NCBI RefSeq assembly: GCF_001665835.1
Contig: NZ_LZSX01000025.1
Span: forward strand, 1 to 64,000
Length of the DNA: 64,000 nt
Direction of reading: 5' to 3'
Source of the DNA: Mycobacterium colombiense
GTDB lineage: Bacteria; Actinomycetota; Actinomycetes; Mycobacteriales; Mycobacteriaceae
Shown here in pieces: positions 1 through 7,396 of the stretch. The translations under genes and the position numbers were made by a program. Positions within the stretch are counted from its first letter, which is position 1, and each line of letters begins with the position of its first letter. Under the pieces are notes generated by a model. That model had not been told where the DNA came from. It did not search any database and saw nothing but the letters and a program-made list of their open reading frames with translations.

Positions 1-630
1 TTTACTCGGCCCGATCATTTCGTTGAGCGGCTGCGCGCCAAATAGCTCACAGCCCGATGTAGACGGCCTTGGTGTTGCCGGCGGCGGGGCGTTGAGCGCA
101 GCCCTCTTGGCCGCCAATCGGTTTGCGGCGTCGTCTCGGAGGGCGTGGCGTTGTGGGTCCGGGTCGGTGTTGCCGGCGAAGCACGCTTGCGGCGCGGCGT
201 CGACGACGGCAAGCGCGCTCGCGTAGCGCTCGTCGGCGTGTGCGCGGTCGCCTGCGGCCGCGGCCCGGTCGCCCTGGGTTTCGCGGACGAGTTCGAGGTT
301 GACGCGCACCGGGCAGGAGCCCGCCACGTCGGTTCGGGTCAGTGCGTCGGTGAAGTGGGAGTCGGCGTCCTCGAGCCGGCCGTCGAGCACGGCGGCTGCG
401 CCCGCGACAAACGGCGCCCTCGCCGGTTCCACCACGTTGGCGACGCCGAGGATCGCCGCGTCGGACCGCACCGCGTCTGCGTCACGGCTCGCGAACGCGC
501 CAGCCGCCGAATTGCCCGCCAGCACAACCGACAACAGCTTGATCGCAACCAGCAGCGCGACGGCGACGAGCGGAGCCGAGTAGACGAGCAGCCGCCGTCG
601 CAGCCGCAACCGAGCCGGTCTGCCCGTCAT
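1..630 (-). CDS. Membrane-anchored hypothetical protein, last visible gene of the MoxR operon (C-terminus off window)
   Basis: The ATG at 630 overlaps the stop of the upstream VWA gene as ATGA, so translation is probably coupled. The visible 210 residues start with a basic stretch, then one membrane segment (about residues 15-36), then an Ala/Asp-rich extracytoplasmic part whose spacing (repeated A-D-R, A-L-x-x patterns) looks like degenerate helical TPR-type hairpins. No stop occurs before base 1, so the end is missing. In MoxR/VWA clusters of other bacteria a TPR-like membrane protein is often the last gene, which fits, but I recognise no specific family. Confidence 0.7.
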   Translation of the reverse strand, partial: MTGRPARLRLRRRLLVYSAPLVAVALLVAIKLLSVVLAGNSAAGAFASRDADAVRSDAAILGVANVVEPARAPFVAGAAAVLDGRLEDADSHFTDALTRTDVAGSCPVRVNLELVRETQGDRAAAAGDRAHADERYASALAVVDAAPQACFAGNTDPDPQRHALRDDAANRLAAKRAALNAPPPATPRPSTSGCELFGAQPLNEMIGPSK

Positions 631-1550
631 GACGCCAGGTCCCGTCGAGCAATGCGGCCGCGCCGGAACTCTCGGACCGAGAGGTAGATCTCAGCGAGCA
701 GCAGCCCCGCCGCGAGCAGCGCAGGGAGCCAATACAGCTCGGTCTGGTCGGACGCATCCCCACCCCTACCCGGCGCGTCGGGCAGTCCAACCTGGAAGGG
801 CTGGCCGAGACCGCGGTGTACGTACGGAACGTCGAGTTGTGCTGCGATTCTGTGCAATTCGGGCTCATCGATCGCGTCGCCGCTGCCGTAACCCAGCACC
901 GCTCCCCCGGCCACCGAACCCCCCATGAGGTTGAAGTCGCCCTGCGGCGCGCGCGACCCGGGCGCACCGGAGCCGAAGTAGAGCACCACGTTCCGCGAAC
1001 CCGGATATTGCTGCGTCGCCTGGATCAGCTGGTATCGGAGCACGTTGTCCGCCGCGCTCGCGTTCACGTCGGAACCCGTGTTCTGCGAGCCGAGCGCCGC
1101 GACGGTTGGTCGCAGGCTCCAAACATCCTCGGACAGCGGCCAATCCAAGGAGGCTTTCGAGGCGAAGCCGATGAGCGCGTATCGAGCCGCCGGGTACTGC
1201 TTGATCAACGCCGCGATGTCGTCGCGCATGCCCGCGATCTGTGGTTCGCCATTGCCGTAGTCCTCGGCATTTGCGCCTGCCGAACGGTCGACCACCAGGA
1301 ACACGTTGAGATTGGCGCCGGCGGCGGCCCTTGCGCCCTGGCCCTTTCCATTGTCAAGGAGCGCCGGGCGGGTGGTCGCCGTGATGAGCAACAGCACCGC
1401 CAAAGTCACGCCACTCCAGCGCAGTACCGCGCGGCCCCGCCGGTGTCCCGCCGAGAGCAGCACCTGGCGCAGCGCCACCACGCGCGCCAGCAACAGCGCG
1501 CCGGCCACGACAGCAAGGATTGGCCAGGGCAGTATTGGTTGAAACGTCAT
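627..1550 (-). CDS. Membrane-anchored von Willebrand factor A (VWA) domain protein
   Basis: 307 residues from the ATG at 1550, which overlaps the stop of the preceding gene by ATGA; an upstream in-frame extension is possible but would run into that gene. Two membrane segments lie near the N-terminus (about 8-26 and 44-62), followed by a VWA-like fold beginning FLVVDRSAGAN and a last membrane segment near residue 280. The metal site that is normally DxSxS reads D-R-S-A-G, so the MIDAS is incomplete and metal-dependent ligand binding is doubtful. In MoxR systems such proteins act with the AAA+ ATPase, probably in envelope protein maturation; the substrate is unknown. Confidence 0.8.
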   Translation of the reverse strand: MTFQPILPWPILAVVAGALLLARVVALRQVLLSAGHRRGRAVLRWSGVTLAVLLLITATTRPALLDNGKGQGARAAAGANLNVFLVVDRSAGANAEDYGNGEPQIAGMRDDIAALIKQYPAARYALIGFASKASLDWPLSEDVWSLRPTVAALGSQNTGSDVNASAADNVLRYQLIQATQQYPGSRNVVLYFGSGAPGSRAPQGDFNLMGGSVAGGAVLGYGSGDAIDEPELHRIAAQLDVPYVHRGLGQPFQVGLPDAPGRGGDASDQTELYWLPALLAAGLLLAEIYLSVREFRRGRIARRDLAS

Positions 1551-2524
1551 CGGCGCAACACCAAGAGGGCCACCGACAGCACGGCCGCCGACAACAAGGC
1601 GATCACCAGCGGTGCCACCGGCGCGTCCCGGAAGTCCGCGGTCACGACGGTGCCATCGGCAAGGCGCGCCGGTGGGGCGTGCGCGCAAATTTCGTTGAGC
1701 GCCGCGGTCACCGATTTGGCTCCCGGGGCGACATACCGGCCACCGGTCTGCTTGGTGAGCGTGACCAGCTCAGCGCTCGCGGGTGAGGCGGCAGTCTCGA
1801 TCACATTGACTTGGGCCCCGGCCCGCTCGACCAAGGCCCGGACACTGGCATCGGTGAACAATGCGGGACGCTGCTCCCCCGCGGCACGAAGATCCGACGG
1901 CCCGAGATAGATCACCGAGCGTCGGTGCGTGGCGCGCTGCTCGGCGGCAGGAAAGCCGGAGAGGCACAACGCGAGAACGTCATTCACGCTTACGGCGTAG
2001 TCGGTATACGGCACGGCAGGGGCGAACGACGCCGAAGGCGTCTCGTGGACGCCGGTGTAGTCGCCGAACCGGCCGGCGGCGTATTGATGGTCGCGCGTCA
2101 GCGGCACCAGGCGGCGGTTGGCCGACGTCAGGCCGATCCGTTGGGCCTGAGGGGAATTCGTGGTCTGGCGGGCGAAGTAGTCGAGCAGTTCCGCCGTCGA
2201 CGCATCGGCCACCGGCTGCCCGACGCACAACATGATGTCCTCGGGGTGGGCGGCGTCGAAATCGTTGGTCGCCACGCTCGGACGGGCCGCAGCCCAGGTC
2301 GCGGCGCCGAACATGACCGTCAGGACCACCAGCGTCACAATTGTCGACAGCGACCGCAGCCGCGCTACTTTCGCGTACTCGGGCAACCGGGTCAGTCGTG
2401 CGACGTTGGCCAGCGGGCGCAACCGGCGGCGGGTAGCGGTCATCGACAGCAACGCCGCCAGCGCGACAACTGCGGCGAAGCAAATCAATCCGATGAGCGC
2501 GACAGGCCACCACTTCAGGTCCAC
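1547..2524 (-). CDS. Membrane protein with degenerate VWA-like domain
   Basis: 325 residues from a GTG start at 2524, overlapping the previous gene by 10 bases and the next by 4. It has an N-terminal membrane segment (about 7-28), a second one (about 62-82), a periplasmic region of about 200 residues and a C-terminal membrane segment ending in an arginine pair. Fold order and position match the paired BatA/BatB-type VWA proteins of MoxR operons, but where a MIDAS DxSxS would be expected the sequence reads DIMLCVGQP, so no metal site is visible. The assignment rests on context and topology rather than a clear motif. Confidence 0.7.
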   Translation of the reverse strand: MDLKWWPVALIGLICFAAVVALAALLSMTATRRRLRPLANVARLTRLPEYAKVARLRSLSTIVTLVVLTVMFGAATWAAARPSVATNDFDAAHPEDIMLCVGQPVADASTAELLDYFARQTTNSPQAQRIGLTSANRRLVPLTRDHQYAAGRFGDYTGVHETPSASFAPAVPYTDYAVSVNDVLALCLSGFPAAEQRATHRRSVIYLGPSDLRAAGEQRPALFTDASVRALVERAGAQVNVIETAASPASAELVTLTKQTGGRYVAPGAKSVTAALNEICAHAPPARLADGTVVTADFRDAPVAPLVIALLSAAVLSVALLVLRR

Positions 2525-2988
2525 GAGCGGATCAACTCCTGCGCCCGAGCACTCACGTCGTCGACGTCGACCCGCGTCTCGGCGTTGAACTGCCCGTCAC
2601 CGAGCCGGGTGAGCAGCGGCGCGGCCGCGGCCAGGTCCCCGCCGGCCATGGCGGCGATCTGCAGATACTGCGCCCGCGTGCCGGTCGCTTGATGCAGAAA
2701 ACTGCGCAGCGTCCGGCTGATCGCCGTGCACGCCGCCGGAGCCGGCATCCGCCCGGCAGTGTGCTCGTCGGCGATCCCCTGCACGCAGCGGGCGAATCGG
2801 TCGCGGATCAGCCGGGCATGCACTCGCCGCGCAACCGGGATGCGTCGCAACCTGTCCGACGGCAGCGTCCACACGAAAACACCGACATACCAACCGAACA
2901 CGGCGAGGATCAGCACCACGGCCAGCCACAGCCACCACGACGAGTACGGCTGCGGGCCGAACACATAGCGCAGCAGGTCATCCGGCAC
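2515..2988 (-). CDS. Small membrane-anchored protein of the MoxR operon (DUF4381-like position)
   Basis: 157 residues from a GTG start at 2988, overlapping the DUF58 gene by 11 bases. A Trp-rich membrane helix (about residues 17-40) is followed by a basic cytoplasmic helical domain with no catalytic motif that I can see. Small single-pass proteins at this position between DUF58 and VWA genes are usual in MoxR operons (DUF4381 and relatives). I infer a scaffold or adaptor role only from position. Confidence 0.72.
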   Translation of the reverse strand: MPDDLLRYVFGPQPYSSWWLWLAVVLILAVFGWYVGVFVWTLPSDRLRRIPVARRVHARLIRDRFARCVQGIADEHTAGRMPAPAACTAISRTLRSFLHQATGTRAQYLQIAAMAGGDLAAAAPLLTRLGDGQFNAETRVDVDDVSARAQELIRSWT

Positions 2989-3844
2989 GGGCGGCCACCT
3001 CGGTCAGGAGAACGAGCTCGCGCCGAATGTCCTTGCTGCCGGCGATAGTCGCGTGCGGAATGGCGTGGGCGGTCAGGAACGCATCGAGGCGGTTGCGTCG
3101 CGTCCGCTCGGCGCGGCGGTACGCGGTGACCACCCGAGGCCCGAGGTCGGCTCCGTTCAGGACGAAGCGACCGGTGGCGACGTCGTAGCCGTCGGTGTTG
3201 TCGGGACCCACCGCGGGCATGTCCGACACCATCGCCCACATGATGTCGTGGCGCCCGGTCAGTCTGGTGAGCACCTCGCTGAGCCGGTCATCGACCTCCG
3301 GTTCGTCGGAGACGACGATGATCAGCATGATGTGCCGGTAATGCGTTGCGACATAGTCGAGTTGGGCGGTGACGTCGCTACGACCGGGGCCGCTCGTGGT
3401 GTGTTGATACCAGCGGTGCAGCAGTCCCTCGATGTGCGACTCGCCGCGCCGCTGCGGGATGTTCACGCTGCCGCGGTGGTCGCCGTAGACTATGCCGATC
3501 TGGTCGGACCGCCGCAGGCCGATCAATCCCACCGCACCCATGATGTGCGCGGCGACGTCGCGTTTGCACTCCCCGCTCGGGGCGAGCGCCGACATGTTGC
3601 GACCGGCGTCGGCGACGAGCAGGATCTTGTGGTGCTTTTCGGACACGAACCGTTTGATGAGCACGCCGCCCGAGCGTGCGGAAGCCTTCCAGTCGATGTC
3701 TCGGACGTCGTCGCCGGGAACGTACGGGCGTAGGTCGTCGAATTCCATGCTGCGCGTATGCAATAGCGCGTAGCGGCCGCCTTCGAGCAGACCGCGGGTG
3801 TCGGTGCCGAAGTGCGCCCTGGCCCGGTTGAGGTGCTTACCCAC
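2978..3844 (-). CDS. DUF58 domain protein of MoxR operon
   Basis: 288 residues from a GTG start at 3844, eight bases after the MoxR stop. The family hallmark GDDVRDIDWKASAR lies near residue 45, followed by a VWA-like Rossmann core (LLVADAGRNM near 75; LIIVVSDEPE near 175). DUF58 proteins accompany MoxR ATPases in nearly all such operons and are thought to bridge the ATPase and the membrane VWA proteins. Unlike longer DUF58 proteins this one has no N-terminal membrane helices, so it is probably cytoplasmic and tethered by its partners. Confidence 0.88.
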   Translation of the reverse strand: MGKHLNRARAHFGTDTRGLLEGGRYALLHTRSMEFDDLRPYVPGDDVRDIDWKASARSGGVLIKRFVSEKHHKILLVADAGRNMSALAPSGECKRDVAAHIMGAVGLIGLRRSDQIGIVYGDHRGSVNIPQRRGESHIEGLLHRWYQHTTSGPGRSDVTAQLDYVATHYRHIMLIIVVSDEPEVDDRLSEVLTRLTGRHDIMWAMVSDMPAVGPDNTDGYDVATGRFVLNGADLGPRVVTAYRRAERTRRNRLDAFLTAHAIPHATIAGSKDIRRELVLLTEVAARAG

Positions 3845-3852
3845 GATTGGCC

Positions 3853-4854
3853 TCAGGGCACGCGAACGGCCCGCAGCGCGGCGTCGATCACGACCTCGGG
3901 AGTGATGTCGGCGCTGGCCGCTTCGAAACCGAGGATGAGCCGGTGGCGCAGCACCCGGTGCGCGAGGTTCGCGATGTCATCGGGAAGCACGTGCGCGCGC
4001 CCGGCCAGCACCGCCTGCGCCCGGGCCGCCTTGCAGAACGCGATCGTGGCCCGTGGGCTGGCACCGTACTCGACTAGGCGCGCGATCTGCTTGGGCAGCG
4101 CCCGCGCGGGATGGCGGGTCACGTCGACCAGTTGGCTGGCGTAGAGCATCAGCGCGCGGTCCATATGGACGTGGCGCACCACCTCCTGCAGGCGCAACAC
4201 GTCGTCGAGGTTGACCACCGGCGCCGTCGGGTGTCCCCTGTCGTAGATGCCGGCGTCGATCCGCGACATGACTTCCACCTCCTCCTGCGGGGAGGGGTAG
4301 CGCACGACCTCCTTGAGCAGGAAACGGTCGGTCTGCGCCTCGGAGAGCGGATAGGTACCTTCCTGGTCGACAGGGTTCTGGGTGGCGATGACCAGAAACG
4401 GATCCGCAAGGGGGTGGACCTGCCCGGCGATCGTGGTCTGCCGCTCCTCCATTGCCTCGAGCATCGCGCTCTGCGTCTTGGCACTGGACCGGTTGATCTC
4501 GTCGAGCAGCACGATGTTGGCGTGCACCGGACCCAGTTGGGTGACGAAGGAGTTGGTCGCCGAGTCGTAGATCTGGGTGCCGATGATGTCGCTGGGCAGC
4601 AGGTCGGGTGTGCACTGAATGCGTTGAAAGCGGCCATGAATCGACTCGGCGAGCACCTTGGCGGCGGTGGTCTTGGCCAGGCCCGGCACGCTTTCGAGCA
4701 GGACGTGGCCGCCCGCGAGCAGACCGATGAGCAGCGACTCCCGAAGCTCACGCTGCCCGACGATCTTGGCGGCGAACGCCTGGGAGATGGCGTCGACGAT
4801 CCGTTGGACGCCGTCGAGTTCGCGCTGATCCGGTTGTGTCCGTGCTGTAGACAT
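3853..4854 (-). CDS. MoxR-family AAA+ ATPase
   Basis: 333 residues from the ATG at 4854, a typical MoxR length. Walker A reads PGLAKTTAAK (about residues 58-67), Walker B is IVLLDEINR (about 113-121), sensor 1 is ATQNP (about 157-161), and the conserved QCTPDLLPSD lies between Walker A and B. MoxR ATPases are chaperone-like AAA+ rings that mature or insert partner proteins. Head gene of the overlapping minus-strand operon; a gap of about 100 bases separates it from the coiled-coil gene upstream, leaving room for its own promoter. M. tuberculosis has several MoxR paralogues and I cannot say which, if any, is the orthologue. Confidence 0.93.
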   Translation of the reverse strand: MSTARTQPDQRELDGVQRIVDAISQAFAAKIVGQRELRESLLIGLLAGGHVLLESVPGLAKTTAAKVLAESIHGRFQRIQCTPDLLPSDIIGTQIYDSATNSFVTQLGPVHANIVLLDEINRSSAKTQSAMLEAMEERQTTIAGQVHPLADPFLVIATQNPVDQEGTYPLSEAQTDRFLLKEVVRYPSPQEEVEVMSRIDAGIYDRGHPTAPVVNLDDVLRLQEVVRHVHMDRALMLYASQLVDVTRHPARALPKQIARLVEYGASPRATIAFCKAARAQAVLAGRAHVLPDDIANLAHRVLRHRLILGFEAASADITPEVVIDAALRAVRVP

Positions 4855-4956
4855 ACGCCCGCTGGGATACCCAGGTGCCGATTTTCCACACTTCCGGCCA
4901 CACGACGCTGCTCGCGCCTGTTCAGCGTGTTCGCGAGCGCCGCACCACTGCTACGG

Positions 4957-6330
4957 CTAATTCCCTTGCGGGGGCCACTTGTTCTTGGCTTCAGCCTCGA
5001 GCCGCAGCCGGATTGCCTTCGCCCGCGCCTCGGCAGCCCGAGCTTGGGCTTCGGCGGCTTCTGCTCCCGCCCAAACCTCGGCCGCCCGAGCGCGAGTTTC
5101 GGCGGCTTCCGCGCGCGCCCGCGACTCGGCGGCCAGGGCCTCGGCTTCGGCGGCTTCCGCGCGCGCCCGCTCCCGCGCCCGCGCCTCGGCGGCCAGGGCC
5201 TGAGTTTCGGCGGCTTCGGCGCGCGCCCGCGACTCGGCCACCAGCGCTTCTGCTTCGGCGGCTTTTGCCCGCTTGCGCGCTTCGGCCGCGAGGGCCTCGA
5301 TTTCGGCGGCTTCTGCCCGCTTTCGCGCCGCGGCGGCGTGCGCTTGCGCTTCGGCGGCTTCCGCCTGCTTCCGCGCCTCGATGGCCAACGCCTCGGCTTC
5401 GGCAGCTTTTGCGCGCGCCCGCTCCCGTTCCCGCGCCTCGGCGATCAAGGCTTGAGTTTCGCTGGCTTCTGCCTGCGCCCGCGCCTCGGCAGCCAAAGCT
5501 TCGGGTTCGGCGGCTTTCGCCCGCCTCCGGGCTTCGGCGGCCAGAGCGTGGGCTTCGGCGGCTTTGGCCTGCTTCCTTGCTTCGGCGGCCCGGGCCTGGG
5601 CTTCGGCGGCTTCTGCCCGCTTGTGCGCCTCGGTGGCCAACGCTTCGGCGGCCGCGGCTTCCGCGCGCGCCTGCTCTCGCACCCGCGCCTCCACAGCCAG
5701 CGCATCCGCCACGGCGACCTCTGCCTGTGCCTGCGCCTCCGCGGCCACCGCTTCGGGTTCGGCGGCCAGCGCTTCGGCCGCGGCGGCTTCGTCCTGCGCC
5801 CGCGCCTCGGCGGCCAGCGCTTCGGCTTCCGCGGCCAGAGCTTCCGCTTCCGCGGCCAGGGCTTCGGCTGCGGCCGCGTCAGCCCGCGCCCGCGCTGCGG
5901 CGGCCACCGCTTCGGCTTCCGCGGCCAACGCCTGCGCCGCGGCGGCTTCCGCCTGCGCCCCCGCGTCAGCTTCCGCCTTGGGTCGCGGCGGCTTCGGCTT
6001 GGTCGGCGGCCTGGGTTGATTGACGAGCGGCTGACGGTTCCGCATCGGGGCGCCGGCCGCGGCCCGCGCCTTTTGCTCGGCCACTCTGTATGGGCCGGCG
6101 AGGAAATCGGCCAATACCAAGGCCACGCCGACCAGCAGTACCAGCGGCAGGGCCAAGGATGGGCGGGTGACCATTCCCCAGATACCGGCGACTGTCAGCG
6201 GCGCCGCGAGCAACACTGCGGCTCCCGGATAACGACCGCCCAGGTCGAGGATTGTTGCGGGCACCGCGGACGCGCGAGCGGCGAACGGGAGCCGATCCGG
6301 TCGACTGACGACGACTCTCTGAGACCCCAC
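4957..6330 (-). CDS. Membrane-anchored Ala/Glu/Arg-rich coiled-coil repeat protein
   Basis: 457 residues from a GTG at 6330, chosen because AAAGGAGC lies 6-8 bases upstream. Residues 1-35 are basic, about 36-78 form two membrane helices, 100-118 are a Pro/Lys linker, and 120-440 are almost only Ala, Glu, Arg, Lys and Gln in 16-residue units. Every fifth unit is 20 long, giving an 84-residue super-repeat starting at residues 204, 288 and 372. The tail ends in a short polar stretch with KNKWPP. A long cytoplasmic or periplasmic rod anchored at the membrane is expected, comparable in composition to TolA-like helices. It precedes and is co-oriented with the MoxR operon. Function unknown; Ala-rich coding also produces long antisense ORFs that are not genes. 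Confidence 0.82.
   Translation of the reverse strand: MGSQRVVVSRPDRLPFAARASAVPATILDLGGRYPGAAVLLAAPLTVAGIWGMVTRPSLALPLVLLVGVALVLADFLAGPYRVAEQKARAAAGAPMRNRQPLVNQPRPPTKPKPPRPKAEADAGAQAEAAAAQALAAEAEAVAAAARARADAAAAEALAAEAEALAAEAEALAAEARAQDEAAAAEALAAEPEAVAAEAQAQAEVAVADALAVEARVREQARAEAAAAEALATEAHKRAEAAEAQARAAEARKQAKAAEAHALAAEARRRAKAAEPEALAAEARAQAEASETQALIAEARERERARAKAAEAEALAIEARKQAEAAEAQAHAAAARKRAEAAEIEALAAEARKRAKAAEAEALVAESRARAEAAETQALAAEARARERARAEAAEAEALAAESRARAEAAETRARAAEVWAGAEAAEAQARAAEARAKAIRLRLEAEAKNKWPPQGN
5012..5721 (-). repeat. Coding tandem repeat: 48-base units within a 252-base super-repeat
   Basis: Within the coiled-coil gene the units of 16 codons (pattern E/K-AAE-x-x-AL-AAEAR-x-x-A) are grouped as one 20-codon unit containing an extra R-E-R-A element followed by four 16-codon units. 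The 252-base block starts at 5721, 5469 and 5217 (reading leftward); the third block is cut after three short units. Blocks differ at many codons, so the duplication is old or under protein-level selection. Confidence 0.8.
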
Positions 6331-6336
6331 GATCCC

Positions 6337-6344
6337 GCTCCTTT
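6337..6344 (-). promoter_or_regulatory. Shine-Dalgarno deciding the GTG start of the coiled-coil gene
   Basis: Reading on the minus strand AAAGGAGC precedes the GTG at 6330 by about six bases. It selects this start over internal ATG codons that would remove the membrane anchor. Confidence 0.7.
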
Positions 6345-6625
6345 ATGGAGATGCTGGCTCATAAGAGTACTGCGCTGTCGGCCGTTCTGGTGGATCAAAT
6401 TTTCGTGTCGAAGTAGCAATGTCGCCGCAATACCGGCGGCCAGGCCGGGCGGCTTGGGAGGTGACGGTAGTTCGCGGCGATGGCGAGCGTGGGTGTGGCC
6501 GTCGAGCGCTGGGATCTGGACGACCTACCACCGGTGCCGACCGGATTTCACAATCCATCGTGAATTACGTGCCAAGCCTCTACGCTGCCGATAATGCTGC
6601 GTCTTCCGGCGAGGAGGTTGAGCGC

Positions 6626-7378
6626 ATGGAGCCGTCGGTGGCGTCAGATTATCCGTGTAGCAACGGATTCAATTGGGCTCAATTGGTGAAGATGCCGATC
6701 GTGAGCGATGAGTGGCATCATGGACACCAAATCCTCAACTTCTACCCGATGGACAAGAATTATCGAGAATCACCGGCAGCGCGGACGATGGTGACCGAGC
6801 ACTTCGGCAATGCACAGGCTCTCGACACCGATGCGGAATTGCTCAAATTCGGCTCTGACCACGTTACGTTGCGCGGCGCGTTTTTGGAGATGGGCGTATG
6901 CACCGGCAGAACCATCAACTTCATTGCCGCGCTCAACCCCCGGCAACGCATCTGGGGGTTCGATTCCTTCGACGGCCTTCCTGAACGATGGGCTCGCACC
7001 GATATCACTGTCCCCCAAGGTACTTTTCGAGCGAACGTCGAGGGGTGGATGCCCCCGGTGCTCCATAACGTAGCGTTGGTAAAGGGCATGTTCCACGACG
7101 CCCTTCCGGAGTTCAAAAAGCAAATTCTGAAATCCACTCCCATCGCGTTCCTACATGTCGATTGCGACATTTACGTATCGACGAAAGAGATTTTCAACCA
7201 GTTGGTCGACAACATCGTGTCAGGTACCGTGATCGTATTTGATGAGTTTTATAATTATCCGGGCGCCGAGGAACATGAGTTCAGGGCATTCCAGGAGTTT
7301 CTGGACCGGACCGGGAAGGAACCGGTCTACCTTGCCTACAACCAGTACTTCGAACAAGCGGTTGTCCAGATTGCCTGA
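6626..7378 (+). CDS. TylF/MycF-type class I SAM-dependent methyltransferase
   Basis: 250 residues from the ATG at 6626, selected by GAGGAGGT eight bases upstream; the in-frame extension back to 6419 has no such signal. SAM-binding motif FLEMGVCTGRT (about residues 90-100), then GFDSFDGLPE (about 120), HVDCDIY (about 180) with the acidic metal ligands, and IVFDEFYNYPG (about 205), the signature of the TylF/macrocin O-methyltransferase family. Such enzymes methylate sugar hydroxyls on macrolides or glycolipids in a Mg-dependent way. Base composition is visibly more AT-rich than its neighbours, suggesting transfer. The roughly 295 bases upstream hold no other gene. Acceptor unknown. Confidence 0.85.
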   Translation: MEPSVASDYPCSNGFNWAQLVKMPIVSDEWHHGHQILNFYPMDKNYRESPAARTMVTEHFGNAQALDTDAELLKFGSDHVTLRGAFLEMGVCTGRTINFIAALNPRQRIWGFDSFDGLPERWARTDITVPQGTFRANVEGWMPPVLHNVALVKGMFHDALPEFKKQILKSTPIAFLHVDCDIYVSTKEIFNQLVDNIVSGTVIVFDEFYNYPGAEEHEFRAFQEFLDRTGKEPVYLAYNQYFEQAVVQIA

Positions 7379-7396
7379 GGCGATTTGCGGTGGCGC

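Noticed and set aside
1811..2692. 293-codon plus-strand open frame across the VWA-like gene
   Set aside because: Arg/Gln/Gly-rich sequence without domains, fully antisense to an operon whose genes overlap each other properly.
4111..6594. Plus-strand open frames of 827 and 382 codons across the MoxR and coiled-coil genes
   Set aside because: They are antisense shadows: repeated GCN-GAG codons on the minus strand read as long Gly/Arg/Leu/Phe or Arg/Pro/Ala repeats with no start signal, and the minus strand has clear MoxR motifs and a ribosome site.
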